Below, one piece after another: positions 25,011 to 33,702 of a stretch of DNA of 59,610 bases. Within the stretch, counting starts at the first letter, position 1. Each line of letters opens with the position of its first letter. Made by a program: the position numbers and the translations under genes. The stretch covers positions 1 through 59,610 of the forward strand of contig NZ_FOCN01000020.1 in the NCBI RefSeq assembly GCF_900110125.1, written 5' to 3'. Below the pieces are notes generated by a model. The model was given only the letters and a program-made list of their open reading frames with translations. It did not search any database and was not told the DNA's origin. Source of the DNA: Cryobacterium luteum. Its GTDB lineage: Bacteria > Actinomycetota > Actinomycetes > Actinomycetales > Microbacteriaceae.

Positions 25011-28000
25011 TGTCGTCCTCCACAGCCTGGGCAAGCGCATCATCGACGGCCGCGTCGTCGGCGAACCCATCGTCCGACTGCAGCCCGGTTCCGACACCGG
25101 TCTCCCGGTCGATGGCGAGGTCGGCTTCCAGGTCGGTACCGAGCGGCACGTCCAGGTCGGCATCGAGGTCGGAGATCACCTTGCTTCGCCGCGCACGTTT
25201 CGTCTTCTGCTTCGCGTCGGCGCGGGCCGCCCGGCGAATCGCGTCGCGGTTGGCCTGGCGCACGGCTTCGCGTCCGGCGCCGATCGGCAGCGACAGCAAC
25301 ACGGCGCTGCCCACCACGGCGAGGGCGATCAGCAGGGTCACGAGACCGAAGACGCCGCCGGCGCGAGCCGGCAGGGGGGTCGAGGCGGTAGCATCCGTTT
25401 CGCCGAACTGCCACAGTCGACCGAACTCGGTGTCGCCGACCGGGGCCAGCGCGGCATTGCCGTCGAGGGCGGTTTCGGTGCGCAGGGCCGTTTCGGCAGC
25501 GTCGACGCTTTCGCCGGCCGGCTGCAGCACGATAAAGCGGATGCCGAACTCGGCCAGCTCCGCGCTGGTCTCGAGCCCGCTGCGTGACGCCAGGTTGCCG
25601 GCGAGTTCCGCGAGTGCTTTCTCCCGGGCGCTGAGCGTCTGGTCGGTGCTGTCCAGCGTGGATTGCTGGTTCAGGGTGGCGCCGACGCCGCGCTCGACCG
25701 TGGCCAGCAGGCCACCGTCGGCCTGCGGAACGAGTTGCAGCGTACCGACCCGAGGGTCGATCTCGGCTTCGGCGGCGACGAAAGCCGGCTGGGTCTGCCC
25801 GGTGCCCTCCCGCACGGCGGCAGTGCCGAGGTGCAGCGAGGCGACGAGCGGCAGCACGACCACGGCCAAGGTGAGCGCGGCGACCACGCCGGGCGTCGAC
25901 GCGAAGCGGTGCAGGGAGCGCAGGCCGATCACCAAGGCGCCGACCAGGCCGAGCCAGTACAGGCTGAGGCCTGACCCGGTCCAGACGCGCACCGGTTCGG
26001 CGCCGATCGCGGCGAGCACGAGCTGGTTGGCGGCGAGGGCGGTGCCAAAGCCGAGCAGCGCGACCAGCCAGGCGCCGCTGGCCAGCCGAGCGCCTGGCAG
26101 CAGCAGCGCCAGCAGGGCGAGCACGGCGAGCGGTGCGAGCAGAATGGGTACGAACAGCTGCGGGTCGAGGCCGACGACGCCGAACCGGTCGAGCACCCCG
26201 GCCCAGCCATCGGTGCCGGGCAGTCCGAGCAGCAGCTGCAGGGTGGGTGCGTGGGCGCTCGGCACGGGCAGGCCCGGGTCGGCGACGAGGTTCAGCCAGC
26301 TGCCGCGCAGACCCTGATCGGCAATGAGCGGCAGCGCGAGGGCGAGCGCCGGCAGCGGGATACCGATGAAGCGCATCACCCGGCGGCCGGCCACAAAAAC
26401 GCTGAGCCCCCAGACCACGAGCAGGGCGGGGGCGAGCGACGGCGCGCAGGCGACGACCGCTGCGAACAGCAGGGCAGCGGATGCCGACGCCGACCAGGTG
26501 CGCGCGGCGGCGAACCAGGCGAAGAACAGCCACGGCAGCAGCAGGTGCACCAGAATGGCGGCCGGGCGACCGTCGGCGAGGGCGATCAGAAAGGTCGGGG
26601 CGAGCACCCAGAGTGCAGCGGCCAGGGCGCGCAGGCTGCCGCGGTCGGTCAGGCGCGTCGCGGCCATCCAGGCGCCGACGGCGGCGAGCGGGAAGGCGAG
26701 GGCGTAGACCAGCACGAGCGCGAACGACGGCGACCAGAACGCGACCCCGCCGAGCACGACGAGCACCGCGGCGAACGGGTCGGCCGCGCCGACGAAGCCG
26801 AGCCCCAGGTCGCGCCAGCCGTAGCCGACGCTCGCCCACAGCTCGGGCAGGCTCGGCGAGAGCGGCAGCAGCCCGCCGCCGGTGAGGGTGTCGGCGCCGA
26901 GCAGCGGCACCATCATGATGATGCCCGTGACGGCCGCGGCGAGCATGGTCCAGGCGCCGCCGCCGGAGAAGAACCGAATTTCGGGGCGTTCGCCGTGCAG
27001 CCCGAACAGGCTTGCCTCCCGCTTGAGGGAGTGGCGTCGGCGCACTTCGGCCGAGGGTACCCGCAGCGTGGAGATGGCATCCCAGCCGAGCGTGCGGGTC
27101 TTCGCGAACGAGCGGCGCGCGTTGCCGACGCGCATGCCGTTGAAGGCGGCGCCGAACGCGGCCGAGAATTCGCCGACGATGGCACCGGGTTCCTTGCGCA
27201 GCAGCTGGCCGATCGAGCGCACGAAGGCGAGCGGCAGCAGCGACAGCCAGTGAAAGATCAGGGCGCCGGCCGGTGCGTAGACCAGGCGGCGGTGCAGTTG
27301 CGCCGAACGTTCGGCCCGCACCCGGCGGCGACGCAGGCGGCCCCGGGACGACTGGTTCGGTCCGGCGACGCCGTCACCGGCCGAGGCGACGCGGGCGGCC
27401 GGAACCACCGATACGCGGTAGCCGGCCAGGCGCACGCGCACGCAGAAGTCGAGCGAGTCGTCAACGACCGGCAGGGCCGGGTCGAACCCGCCGAGCTGCT
27501 CCCAGACGGTATGGCGCACGAGCATGCCGCCGGCGCTGACGGCGAGCACGTCGCTCAGGCCGTCGTGCTGGCCCTGGTCGAGTTCACTTTCCACGAGGGT
27601 GACGGTGGCGCCGGTCGGCGTCATCGATTCACCGAAGTTGTGAATGTATTCGCCGGCGATCCACTCCATCACCTTCGGCCCGGCGACGGCCACCGAGGGG
27701 GCGATCTCAAGCGCGTCAACGAGGGCCTCGAGGGCGTTCGGTTCCGGTGCGCTGTCCTGGGCGAGCAGCCAGAGCAGCTCGCGGTCGTGCGTGGGCGGGG
27801 TGGTCACGCGCACGGCGGCGGCGATCGCCTGCCCGAAGTTCAAGTCGGCGTCGGCGGCGATGAACTGCGTCGGCCCGAATGCGGCGAGCATCGCGGCGGT
27901 CGCATCGCTCGAGCCGCAATCAACGGTGATGACAATGTCGGGTTTACGGGTCTGCAGCGACAACGCCTTGAGAGTTCGCTCAAGGTGTTTCGCGCCGTTT

Positions 28001-28035
28001 CGGGCGACAAGGATGGCGGTGACTCTCGGTTGCAT
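25000..28035 (-). CDS. Large GT2 glycosyltransferase with polytopic membrane domain
   Basis: The 1011-residue protein starts with a GT-A domain (about 1-260: VTAILVARNGAKHLERTLKAL, ITVDCGSSDAT, LLWLLAQDSAPEP, SAGGMLVRHTVWEQLGGFDP). A polytopic domain of roughly 12 helices follows (about 380-740), then an extracytoplasmic region, a last membrane helix near 900, a basic cytoplasmic stretch and an acidic tail. The same architecture is seen in conserved actinobacterial proteins next to DUF5719 and WhiB. It may synthesise and export an envelope polysaccharide; the sugar is unknown. The ATG at 28035 gives the expected GT2 start. Confidence 0.87.
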   Translation of the reverse strand: MQPRVTAILVARNGAKHLERTLKALSLQTRKPDIVITVDCGSSDATAAMLAAFGPTQFIAADADLNFGQAIAAAVRVTTPPTHDRELLWLLAQDSAPEPNALEALVDALEIAPSVAVAGPKVMEWIAGEYIHNFGESMTPTGATVTLVESELDQGQHDGLSDVLAVSAGGMLVRHTVWEQLGGFDPALPVVDDSLDFCVRVRLAGYRVSVVPAARVASAGDGVAGPNQSSRGRLRRRRVRAERSAQLHRRLVYAPAGALIFHWLSLLPLAFVRSIGQLLRKEPGAIVGEFSAAFGAAFNGMRVGNARRSFAKTRTLGWDAISTLRVPSAEVRRRHSLKREASLFGLHGERPEIRFFSGGGAWTMLAAAVTGIIMMVPLLGADTLTGGGLLPLSPSLPELWASVGYGWRDLGLGFVGAADPFAAVLVVLGGVAFWSPSFALVLVYALAFPLAAVGAWMAATRLTDRGSLRALAAALWVLAPTFLIALADGRPAAILVHLLLPWLFFAWFAAARTWSASASAALLFAAVVACAPSLAPALLVVWGLSVFVAGRRVMRFIGIPLPALALALPLIADQGLRGSWLNLVADPGLPVPSAHAPTLQLLLGLPGTDGWAGVLDRFGVVGLDPQLFVPILLAPLAVLALLALLLPGARLASGAWLVALLGFGTALAANQLVLAAIGAEPVRVWTGSGLSLYWLGLVGALVIGLRSLHRFASTPGVVAALTLAVVVLPLVASLHLGTAAVREGTGQTQPAFVAAEAEIDPRVGTLQLVPQADGGLLATVERGVGATLNQQSTLDSTDQTLSAREKALAELAGNLASRSGLETSAELAEFGIRFIVLQPAGESVDAAETALRTETALDGNAALAPVGDTEFGRLWQFGETDATASTPLPARAGGVFGLVTLLIALAVVGSAVLLSLPIGAGREAVRQANRDAIRRAARADAKQKTKRARRSKVISDLDADLDVPLGTDLEADLAIDRETGVGTGLQSDDGFADDAAVDDALAQAVEDDNAR

Positions 28036-28261
28036 AACAGCACCAGCCTAGGTCGGTATCGGCCGGGGGCCCTGAACCGAGAGGGCGCGCCCCCAATATT
28101 GACCCGGCAATAAGCGGATGCCGCGGCGCCTCTCCCGAGGCAACCCCGGGCGCAGCCGCGGTCACCGTCACCCGCTCAGCGGAGGCTCAGCACCAGCGGG
28201 CCCGAGCGCGGGCGCAGCGGCAAGCGAAAGCCGCGGCATCCGCTCACACCCGAGGTCTGGG

Positions 28262-28579
28262 TCAGGCGCGCTTACGCAGTTTGCGCCGCTCGCGCTCGGA
28301 GAGGCCGCCCCAGATGCCGAACCGCTCGTCGTTGCCGAGCGCGTATTCAAGGCACTGGTTGCGCACCTCGCAGCCGGAGCAGATTTTCTTGGCGTCGCGG
28401 GTTGAGCCACCCTTTTCGGGGAAGAACGCCTCGGGGTCGGTCTGCGCGCAGAGCGAGTCGGCCTGCCAGGCGAGAACGTTTTCGTCGCCGAGATCTTGTC
28501 GTACTCCCGGAACACCGAGGGTGACGGGGTCAACGAACCAGTCCTCTGGCACTCCGGAACGATAGTCGGGTATAGCCAT
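28262..28579 (-). CDS. WhiB-family iron-sulfur regulator (WhiB2-like)
   Basis: This 105-residue transcription factor binds a 4Fe-4S cluster through Cys44, Cys67, Cys70 and Cys76 (C-x22-C-x2-C-x5-C). It carries the GIWGG turn (88-92) needed for sigma-factor contact and a basic tail SERERRKLRKRA. The length and the neighbourhood (GT2/DUF5719, galE, manA) resemble WhiB2/WhmD genes controlling cell division and septation, but assignment within the family is inference. GGGAG is well placed before the ATG. A perfect 18-bp palindrome lies 44 bp upstream of the start. Confidence 0.93.
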   Translation of the reverse strand: MAIPDYRSGVPEDWFVDPVTLGVPGVRQDLGDENVLAWQADSLCAQTDPEAFFPEKGGSTRDAKKICSGCEVRNQCLEYALGNDERFGIWGGLSERERRKLRKRA

Positions 28580-28622
28580 ATCGTCTCCCAGCGCTCGTTC
28601 CGCACCGAATAGTGCTGTACCT

Positions 28623-28640
28623 AATTACACCGGTGTAATT
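28623..28640. promoter_or_regulatory. Perfect 18-bp palindrome upstream of whiB
   Basis: AATTACACCGGTGTAATT is exactly self-complementary and AT-rich at both ends, lying 44 bp before the whiB ATG. It probably binds a symmetric dimeric regulator in the whiB promoter region. No regulator is assigned. Confidence 0.6.
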
Positions 28641-28795
28641 CAATAACGTCAAGTCGCGGATCGTAAACCCTCAATACGGGCTGGAGGGTTGCGACGCGCC
28701 GACGGCGCCAAAATCGGGCATTCGGGGGGTAGGCGGCGTGCGTGGCAACATTGCGAACGTAGCACGATGGCGGTCGGCGCCGGCGTGTCGCGCCG

Positions 28796-29761
28796 TCAGT
28801 GCGCGGCGGCGCGCGACGAATCCCAGGCGCTCTGCACCATCTGCTCGAGGGTGTGGCGCATGCTCCAGCGCAGATCCCGGGCCGCGAGCGCGCCCGACGC
28901 CACGATGCGATCCGGGTCGCCGGCGCGGCGCGGCGCGATCTCGGGGGTGAAGTCGATTCCGGTGACCCGGCGCACGGTGGCCATGATCTCGCCGACCGAG
29001 ACGCCGTCGCCGCTGCCGAGGTTGTAGACCGGTTCGATCGGCTGGCCGTCAGAGAGGCGGCGGGCCGCTGCAACGTGTGAGAGCGCCAGGTCGGCCACGT
29101 GAATGTAGTCGCGCACACAGGTTCCGTCGGGGGTGGCGTAGTCGTCGCCGTTGATGCGCGGCGTGCGCCCATCGAGCAGGGCGGCGAAGACCAGCGGAAA
29201 CAGGTTGTGCGGGCTGGTGTCGCTCAGGGCGAGGTCGCCGGAACCGACAACGTTGAAGTAGCGCAGCGACGTGTGCCGCAGGCCGGTCGCAACGGCCTGG
29301 TCGCGCAGCAGCCACTCGCCGATCAGTTTGGATTCGCCGTAGGGCGACTCCGGGTTCTTCGCGGTCTCTTCGGTGACGAGGTCGGTGCGCGGGGTGCCGT
29401 AGACGGCGGCGCTCGACGAGAACACGATGCGGTCGATCTCGGCCGTATTCATGGCCGCGAGCAGGGTGGCCGTGGCGGTCACGTTCTGTTCGTAGGTGTG
29501 CAGCGGGCGCTGCATCGAGACGCCGGCGTACTTGAACCCGGCCACGTGCACGACGCCGTGCACCGCGTGTTCGTGGAACGTGTGCACCAGCAGGCCGCCA
29601 TCGAGCACACTGCCGCGCACGAAGGGAACATTGGCCGGCACGAACGATTCGTGGCCGCTCGACAGGTCATCGAGCACGACCACGTCGAGGCCCTCGGCCT
29701 GAAATGCCCGCACCACATGGGAGCCGATGTAGCCCGCTCCGCCGGTAACCAACCACGCCAT
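28796..29761 (-). CDS. galE: UDP-glucose 4-epimerase
   Basis: This 321-residue extended short-chain dehydrogenase interconverts UDP-glucose and UDP-galactose. It shows VTGGAGYIGSHVV (NAD), VVVLDDLSSGHESF, VVHVAGFKYAGVSMQ, the SSSAAVYG catalytic Ser region, YGESKLIGEW (Tyr-x3-Lys), LRYFNVVGSGD and DGTCVRDYIHVADLA. The ATG at 29761 directly precedes AWLVTGGAG; an upstream GTG/ATG would add 12 unrelated residues. It provides galactose donors for the polysaccharide genes nearby. Confidence 0.92.
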   Translation of the reverse strand: MAWLVTGGAGYIGSHVVRAFQAEGLDVVVLDDLSSGHESFVPANVPFVRGSVLDGGLLVHTFHEHAVHGVVHVAGFKYAGVSMQRPLHTYEQNVTATATLLAAMNTAEIDRIVFSSSAAVYGTPRTDLVTEETAKNPESPYGESKLIGEWLLRDQAVATGLRHTSLRYFNVVGSGDLALSDTSPHNLFPLVFAALLDGRTPRINGDDYATPDGTCVRDYIHVADLALSHVAAARRLSDGQPIEPVYNLGSGDGVSVGEIMATVRRVTGIDFTPEIAPRRAGDPDRIVASGALAARDLRWSMRHTLEQMVQSAWDSSRAAAH

Positions 29762-29806
29762 ATGCCCCGCTCGTTCGCGCGGCGCGTTCTGCGCCACCGC
29801 TACAGG

Positions 29807-29947
29807 CTAGCGCCAGCGAATCAGTGCGTCGTAGTCGGAGGTGATCCGGGTGGGCTGGCGGCGGTAGCCGTCGCTCCGGGCGGAGCGAATCGTCGCGACC
29901 AGACCGGCCACGGCAAGAACGGTGAGGAAGAGAATGAGAAAGGTCAT
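29807..29947 (-). CDS. Small single-pass membrane protein
   Basis: This 46-residue frame begins with a strongly hydrophobic helix (TFLILFLTVLAVAGLVATI) followed by a basic, hydrophilic tail ending ALIRWR. It is on the galE strand, 45 bp upstream of galE, and divergent from the GlxA-type regulator. The hydrophobic-then-basic layout fits a real small membrane protein rather than chance. No Shine-Dalgarno is obvious, so a leaderless transcript is possible. Function is unknown. Confidence 0.6.
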   Translation of the reverse strand: MTFLILFLTVLAVAGLVATIRSARSDGYRRQPTRITSDYDALIRWR

Positions 29948-29972
29948 GGCAGAAACTCTATGTATTGTGCTT

Positions 29973-29992
29973 TTCTGCCGCGAGTGGCAGAA
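29973..29992. promoter_or_regulatory. Candidate operator of the GlxA-type regulator
   Basis: The inverted repeat TTCTGCC-N6-GGCAGAA is perfect over both arms. Further half-sites occur at GGCAGAAA (29948-29955) and CCTGCCATCATCAGCAGAA (30013-30031), giving about three sites in the 90-bp gap between the small membrane gene and the regulator. Autoregulation is inferred. Confidence 0.5.
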
Positions 29993-30040
29993 TCGACAGT
30001 GTTCGACACATTCCTGCCATCATCAGCAGAACGGATGCCC

Positions 30041-30997
30041 ATGCTTCGCAAAATCGTCTGCGTCACCCTCCCGGGTCTGGCGCCGTTCGAGTTCGGCGTC
30101 ATCTGCGAGGTGTTCGGCATCGACCGCAGTGCCCAGGGCGGGCCGGCGTTCGACTTTCACGTCGTCGCCGCCGAACCCGGCCCGATCCGCACCAAGATCG
30201 GCTTCGACATCGTCGTGCACGACAACCTGTCCGCCGCCGCCGACGCCGACCTCATCGCCATTCCCGGCTACGAATCCGGCGCGCCCATCGACCCGCGGGT
30301 GCTGCAGGTCGTGCGCGACGCCGCAGCCCGCGGCGCCTGGGTGCTCAGCGTCTGCAGCGGCGCGTTCGTGCTCGCCCACGCCGGAATCCTCGACGGACGC
30401 CGCAGCACCACCCACTGGATGTACACCGACGCCCTCGCTCGCTCGTTCCCGAACACGACCGTCGACCCCGACGTTTTGTTCGTCGACGACGACCACGTCG
30501 TCACCGGGGCCGGAACCGCCGCCGGCATCGACGCCGCGCTGCACATCGTGCGCACCGAACTCGGCGTGACCGCCGCCAACGTCATCGCCCGCCGCATGGT
30601 CGTGCCCCCGCAGCGCGACGGCGGCCAGTCGCAGTACATCGAGGCACCGGTCGTCGACTGCCAGGACGAGTCCTTCGCCGCCGTCACCGAGTGGATGCTG
30701 CGCCACCTCGACCAGGACCTCCCGGTAGACCTGCTCGCCCGCAAGTCGCTCATGTCACCGCGCACCTTCGCCCGCCGGTTTCGCGCCGAACTCGGCACCA
30801 CTCCCACCCGCTGGCTCAACCGGCAGCGCCTGCTGCGCGCGCAGGAACTGCTCGAGGAGTCCTCGCGCAGCCTCGAGGAGATCGCCGCGGACACCGGCTT
30901 CGGCGCGGCCGCGGTGATGCGCCACCACTTCCTGCAGGTGCTGCAGACCACGCCCACCGCCTACCGTCGGGCCTTCGGTCTGCGCCAGGCCGGCTAG
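30041..30997 (+). CDS. GlxA-family (DJ-1/PfpI plus AraC) transcriptional regulator
   Basis: The 318-residue protein has an N-terminal DJ-1/PfpI-like domain (about 1-190) with the nucleophile-elbow Cys in VLSVCSGAFVLAHAGILDG, then an AraC-type DNA-binding domain (about 215-318) with two helix-turn-helix motifs (PVDLLARKSLMSPRTFARRFRAE and SLEEIAADTGFG). Such proteins activate catabolic or stress genes in response to small molecules. An in-frame ATG six bases upstream (30035) is equally possible. Inverted repeats just upstream suggest self-control. The target gene is not evident. Confidence 0.9.
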   Translation: MLRKIVCVTLPGLAPFEFGVICEVFGIDRSAQGGPAFDFHVVAAEPGPIRTKIGFDIVVHDNLSAAADADLIAIPGYESGAPIDPRVLQVVRDAAARGAWVLSVCSGAFVLAHAGILDGRRSTTHWMYTDALARSFPNTTVDPDVLFVDDDHVVTGAGTAAGIDAALHIVRTELGVTAANVIARRMVVPPQRDGGQSQYIEAPVVDCQDESFAAVTEWMLRHLDQDLPVDLLARKSLMSPRTFARRFRAELGTTPTRWLNRQRLLRAQELLEESSRSLEEIAADTGFGAAAVMRHHFLQVLQTTPTAYRRAFGLRQAG

Positions 30998-31085
30998 CCG
31001 GGGCATCCGCTCGGCTGCGCGCACGCTGCGCGGGGCAGCGAGCGACCGGCGACCGACCGGCGACCGACCGGCGAAACGGTCGGCC

Positions 31086-32186
31086 TCAGCCGAGCGGCGC
31101 GCTCGCGGATGCCACTGCCTCCTCGCGGTCAGCTTTCGGGCCGAGGGCCACCAGAATGCGTTTCAGGTCGATCACGATGGCGGCGGTGGGGCTCAAGGTC
31201 GCAGCCCCCGCGCCGATCTCGTGCTGCATCGCGCTCAGGATCGCCTCGACAGCTGCGTCGGCACGATCCAGGAGCTGCCTGTCGGCCTCAGCTGTGACGG
31301 CCGCCGCCACCGCGTGCAGGGCCTCGCTGAGCACCGGCCGTAATTTTGGCGGCAGGTCGAGCGGGATCGGCTTGCCCCAGACCATGCCGGCCAGAACCTC
31401 GGTGAGGTTACGAATGTGAAACGTCACGTTTTCGAGCGCCACCAGCGCGTCATAGTCGGTGTCGAGGTTCGCCCGGTGGAACCACGCTCGAGGGTTTCCC
31501 TTGCGGCTCTCGTCGGCGGTCTGCACGGCCGTACGCACCTGCCGGGCCGCCGCGTTGAGCGTGGTCCCCTGCGAGGCCCAGTCGTCGCTGCCCGGCGGCC
31601 AACTCGCCGTCAGGGCATTGCCGATCTCGGTGAGGTGCGCCGCCAGGGTTCTCCGAAATGAGGTCAGGCGTTTGCGCGCCGGGCCGATGGCCAGGGGCGG
31701 CAGAATCAGCAAATTGACGGCCAGGCCGACAACGATGCCCAGACACAGCTGGGTCGCGTAACCAATCGAATAGCCGTCGGCATCGGGCCCGCCGATGATC
31801 AGCACGAAGAGGGCCGTAATGGGCACGTATTCGCCGCCCACGCCCATCCACCTCATTCCCCCGATCAGGGTGCCCAGGCCGACGACGAACGAGAGGGTCC
31901 ACACGTTGGGCTCACTCACAAGCAGAACGATGCCGGCCAGACCGACGCCGATGACCACACCGGCCAGCGTCTGGGCCGCGCTGCGAACCGAGCGCATAAG
32001 CGTGGGGTGCATGCTCAGCAGCGCGCCCAACGGTGCGTAGTACGGAAACTCCTTGGCGGTGCCCGGCATCAGGGGAGCGAGCGACCAGGCGATGGCCACG
32101 GCGATACAGATCTTGGCCACCTGCAGCGCTCGTGGCCGCATCAGCTGTTCGGTGACCCACTTTCGGGCCTGCCTGGTACGCGGCAT
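31086..32186 (-). CDS. FUSC-family membrane protein
   Basis: The 366-residue product has six predicted membrane segments (about 22-165) with the FUSC-type MHPTLMRSVRSAAQTLAGVVIGVGLAGI and a cytoplasmic C-terminal helical domain. The family includes efflux proteins for aromatic acids and related compounds, so an export function is likely but the substrate is unknown. It lies downstream of manA on the same strand with about 90 bp between. A short CGACCGGCGAC tandem repeat (about 31044-31080) follows its stop. Confidence 0.8.
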   Translation of the reverse strand: MPRTRQARKWVTEQLMRPRALQVAKICIAVAIAWSLAPLMPGTAKEFPYYAPLGALLSMHPTLMRSVRSAAQTLAGVVIGVGLAGIVLLVSEPNVWTLSFVVGLGTLIGGMRWMGVGGEYVPITALFVLIIGGPDADGYSIGYATQLCLGIVVGLAVNLLILPPLAIGPARKRLTSFRRTLAAHLTEIGNALTASWPPGSDDWASQGTTLNAAARQVRTAVQTADESRKGNPRAWFHRANLDTDYDALVALENVTFHIRNLTEVLAGMVWGKPIPLDLPPKLRPVLSEALHAVAAAVTAEADRQLLDRADAAVEAILSAMQHEIGAGAATLSPTAAIVIDLKRILVALGPKADREEAVASASAPLG

Positions 32187-32278
32187 CGTTTCTCGGTTCC
32201 CATCGCTTGCGGATGCCCTCCGGCGTCCGTCCCCGGCTGGAGGCTAGGCGAGGAGCCTGATGGGAATCTGGGAGGCAG

Positions 32279-33592
32279 CTACGCGCCGGGCATTGCCAGA
32301 AACACCTCTCCGGTGCCGGCAAAGGTCAGCGTGCCCTCGTCGGGCGTGACGTAGACGGCCTGACCTCGCTTCAACGGCCGCGACGACCCGGCGCCGGCCA
32401 CGAGAAACCCGCCGGCCGTGCAGATGGCGATGGCCGGGCCGGTGAGGGTGATCTGTCGCATCGGAACGGGCGTCGCAGACGCCGCGTCAGCATCCGCTTC
32501 GATGTGCACGAGCTCGAATTCGGTCACTCCGGGCTGATACACCGACACCCCGGGGGCGAGCACGACCGGCACGAGGTACGGTTCGTGCTGCGGGGTGAAG
32601 TCGAGCACGGCGAGCAATTCGTCGATGTCGACGTGCTTGGGAGTGAGTCCCCCGCGCACCACGTTGTCGGAAGCGGCCATGAGCTCAACGCCGAGCCCCG
32701 ACAGATAGGCGTGGATGTTGCCGGCCGGCAGATACTTCGCCTCGCCGCGCTTCAGCGAGATGCGGTTCAGCAGCAGGGCGAGCACGATTCCCGGGTCGCC
32801 CGGATACTCGGCGGCCAGGGTACGCACCGTCGCCAGCTCACGGGCATAGCCGATGGAGGCTCCCCCCTCCGCCAGAAACGCGGCGTGGTCGGCGAGCGCC
32901 ACGACCCGTTCCACCAGCCATTCCACCTCGCCGGAGTCGCCGCCTCGACCGTCGCGCAGCAGCCAGTCCACGGTGTCGGACAGCCCGCGGGCCAGGTGGT
33001 TGTCGAGCAGATCGAGCACGGCGGCCTGCGGTTGCTCGGTCGCGAGGTCGAGCAGCCGCAGCTCGGCGATGATGCCGCGCACCTCGGCGAGCGGGCGAAA
33101 GCCGCAGAGCGCTTCGAAGGTGTCACTCAAAGCAAAGATCAGCTCGGGTTTGTGGAACGGGTCTCGGTAGTTGCGGTTGCCGGCGTCGACGGGGATGCCG
33201 GCTTCGTTTTCGAGTTCGAATCCGGCGCGGGCCTGCTCGGTCGTCGGGTGTGCCTGCAGCGACAGTGGGCGTCCGGCAGCCAGAATCTTCAGCAGGAACG
33301 GCAAGCGCGGGGCCACCGTTTTGCGACCAGCGGCCGGGCCGCCGGCATCCGCTTCGCGCGACGCCCAGTCGACGCCGAGCGCAGCCTCCGGCGCCGCCGC
33401 GATCCATTCGGCGAGGTTGGAAAACCCGCCCACCAGCGCCGGATCTTCGATCACCGACGGCGACCCGGCGTGGGCACCCAGCCACAGTTCGGCTTCTGGC
33501 CCGCCCGACGAAGTGCGTCCGAGCAGGTCGGCAATGGCATGCGTGGACCCCCAGGCGTAATTACGCGGCGTGTTGGCGATGCCCACAAACAT
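32279..33592 (-). CDS. manA: Mannose-6-phosphate isomerase, class I
   Basis: This 437-residue zinc enzyme interconverts fructose-6-phosphate and mannose-6-phosphate and supplies GDP-mannose precursors. Visible features are the N-terminal NTPRNYAWGS, PEAELWLGAHAGSPS, the zinc-ligand QAHPTTEQAR, the HKPEL segment, and LPAGNIHAYLSGLGVELMAASDNVVRGGLT. The ATG at 33592 is preceded by GAGAAGGAG at good spacing. It is divergent from the acyl-CoA dehydrogenase. In many actinobacteria manA lies beside sahH, DUF3499 and whiB; here these are spread over 33 kb. Confidence 0.95.
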   Translation of the reverse strand: MFVGIANTPRNYAWGSTHAIADLLGRTSSGGPEAELWLGAHAGSPSVIEDPALVGGFSNLAEWIAAAPEAALGVDWASREADAGGPAAGRKTVAPRLPFLLKILAAGRPLSLQAHPTTEQARAGFELENEAGIPVDAGNRNYRDPFHKPELIFALSDTFEALCGFRPLAEVRGIIAELRLLDLATEQPQAAVLDLLDNHLARGLSDTVDWLLRDGRGGDSGEVEWLVERVVALADHAAFLAEGGASIGYARELATVRTLAAEYPGDPGIVLALLLNRISLKRGEAKYLPAGNIHAYLSGLGVELMAASDNVVRGGLTPKHVDIDELLAVLDFTPQHEPYLVPVVLAPGVSVYQPGVTEFELVHIEADADAASATPVPMRQITLTGPAIAICTAGGFLVAGAGSSRPLKRGQAVYVTPDEGTLTFAGTGEVFLAMPGA

Positions 33593-33702
33593 TTTCGGCT
33601 CCTTCTCAAAGTGTTTAGACCAAACTACCAACCGACTTCGAGGGTTCAGCTGACGACCCTAAGCTGGCCGCCATCCCCCGCCCTACCTGCAACGGAGCAT
33701 CC

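Noticed and set aside
26251..28113. 620-residue frame opposite the giant GT2 gene
   Set aside because: It is antisense to a coherent GT2/membrane protein and shows no domain.
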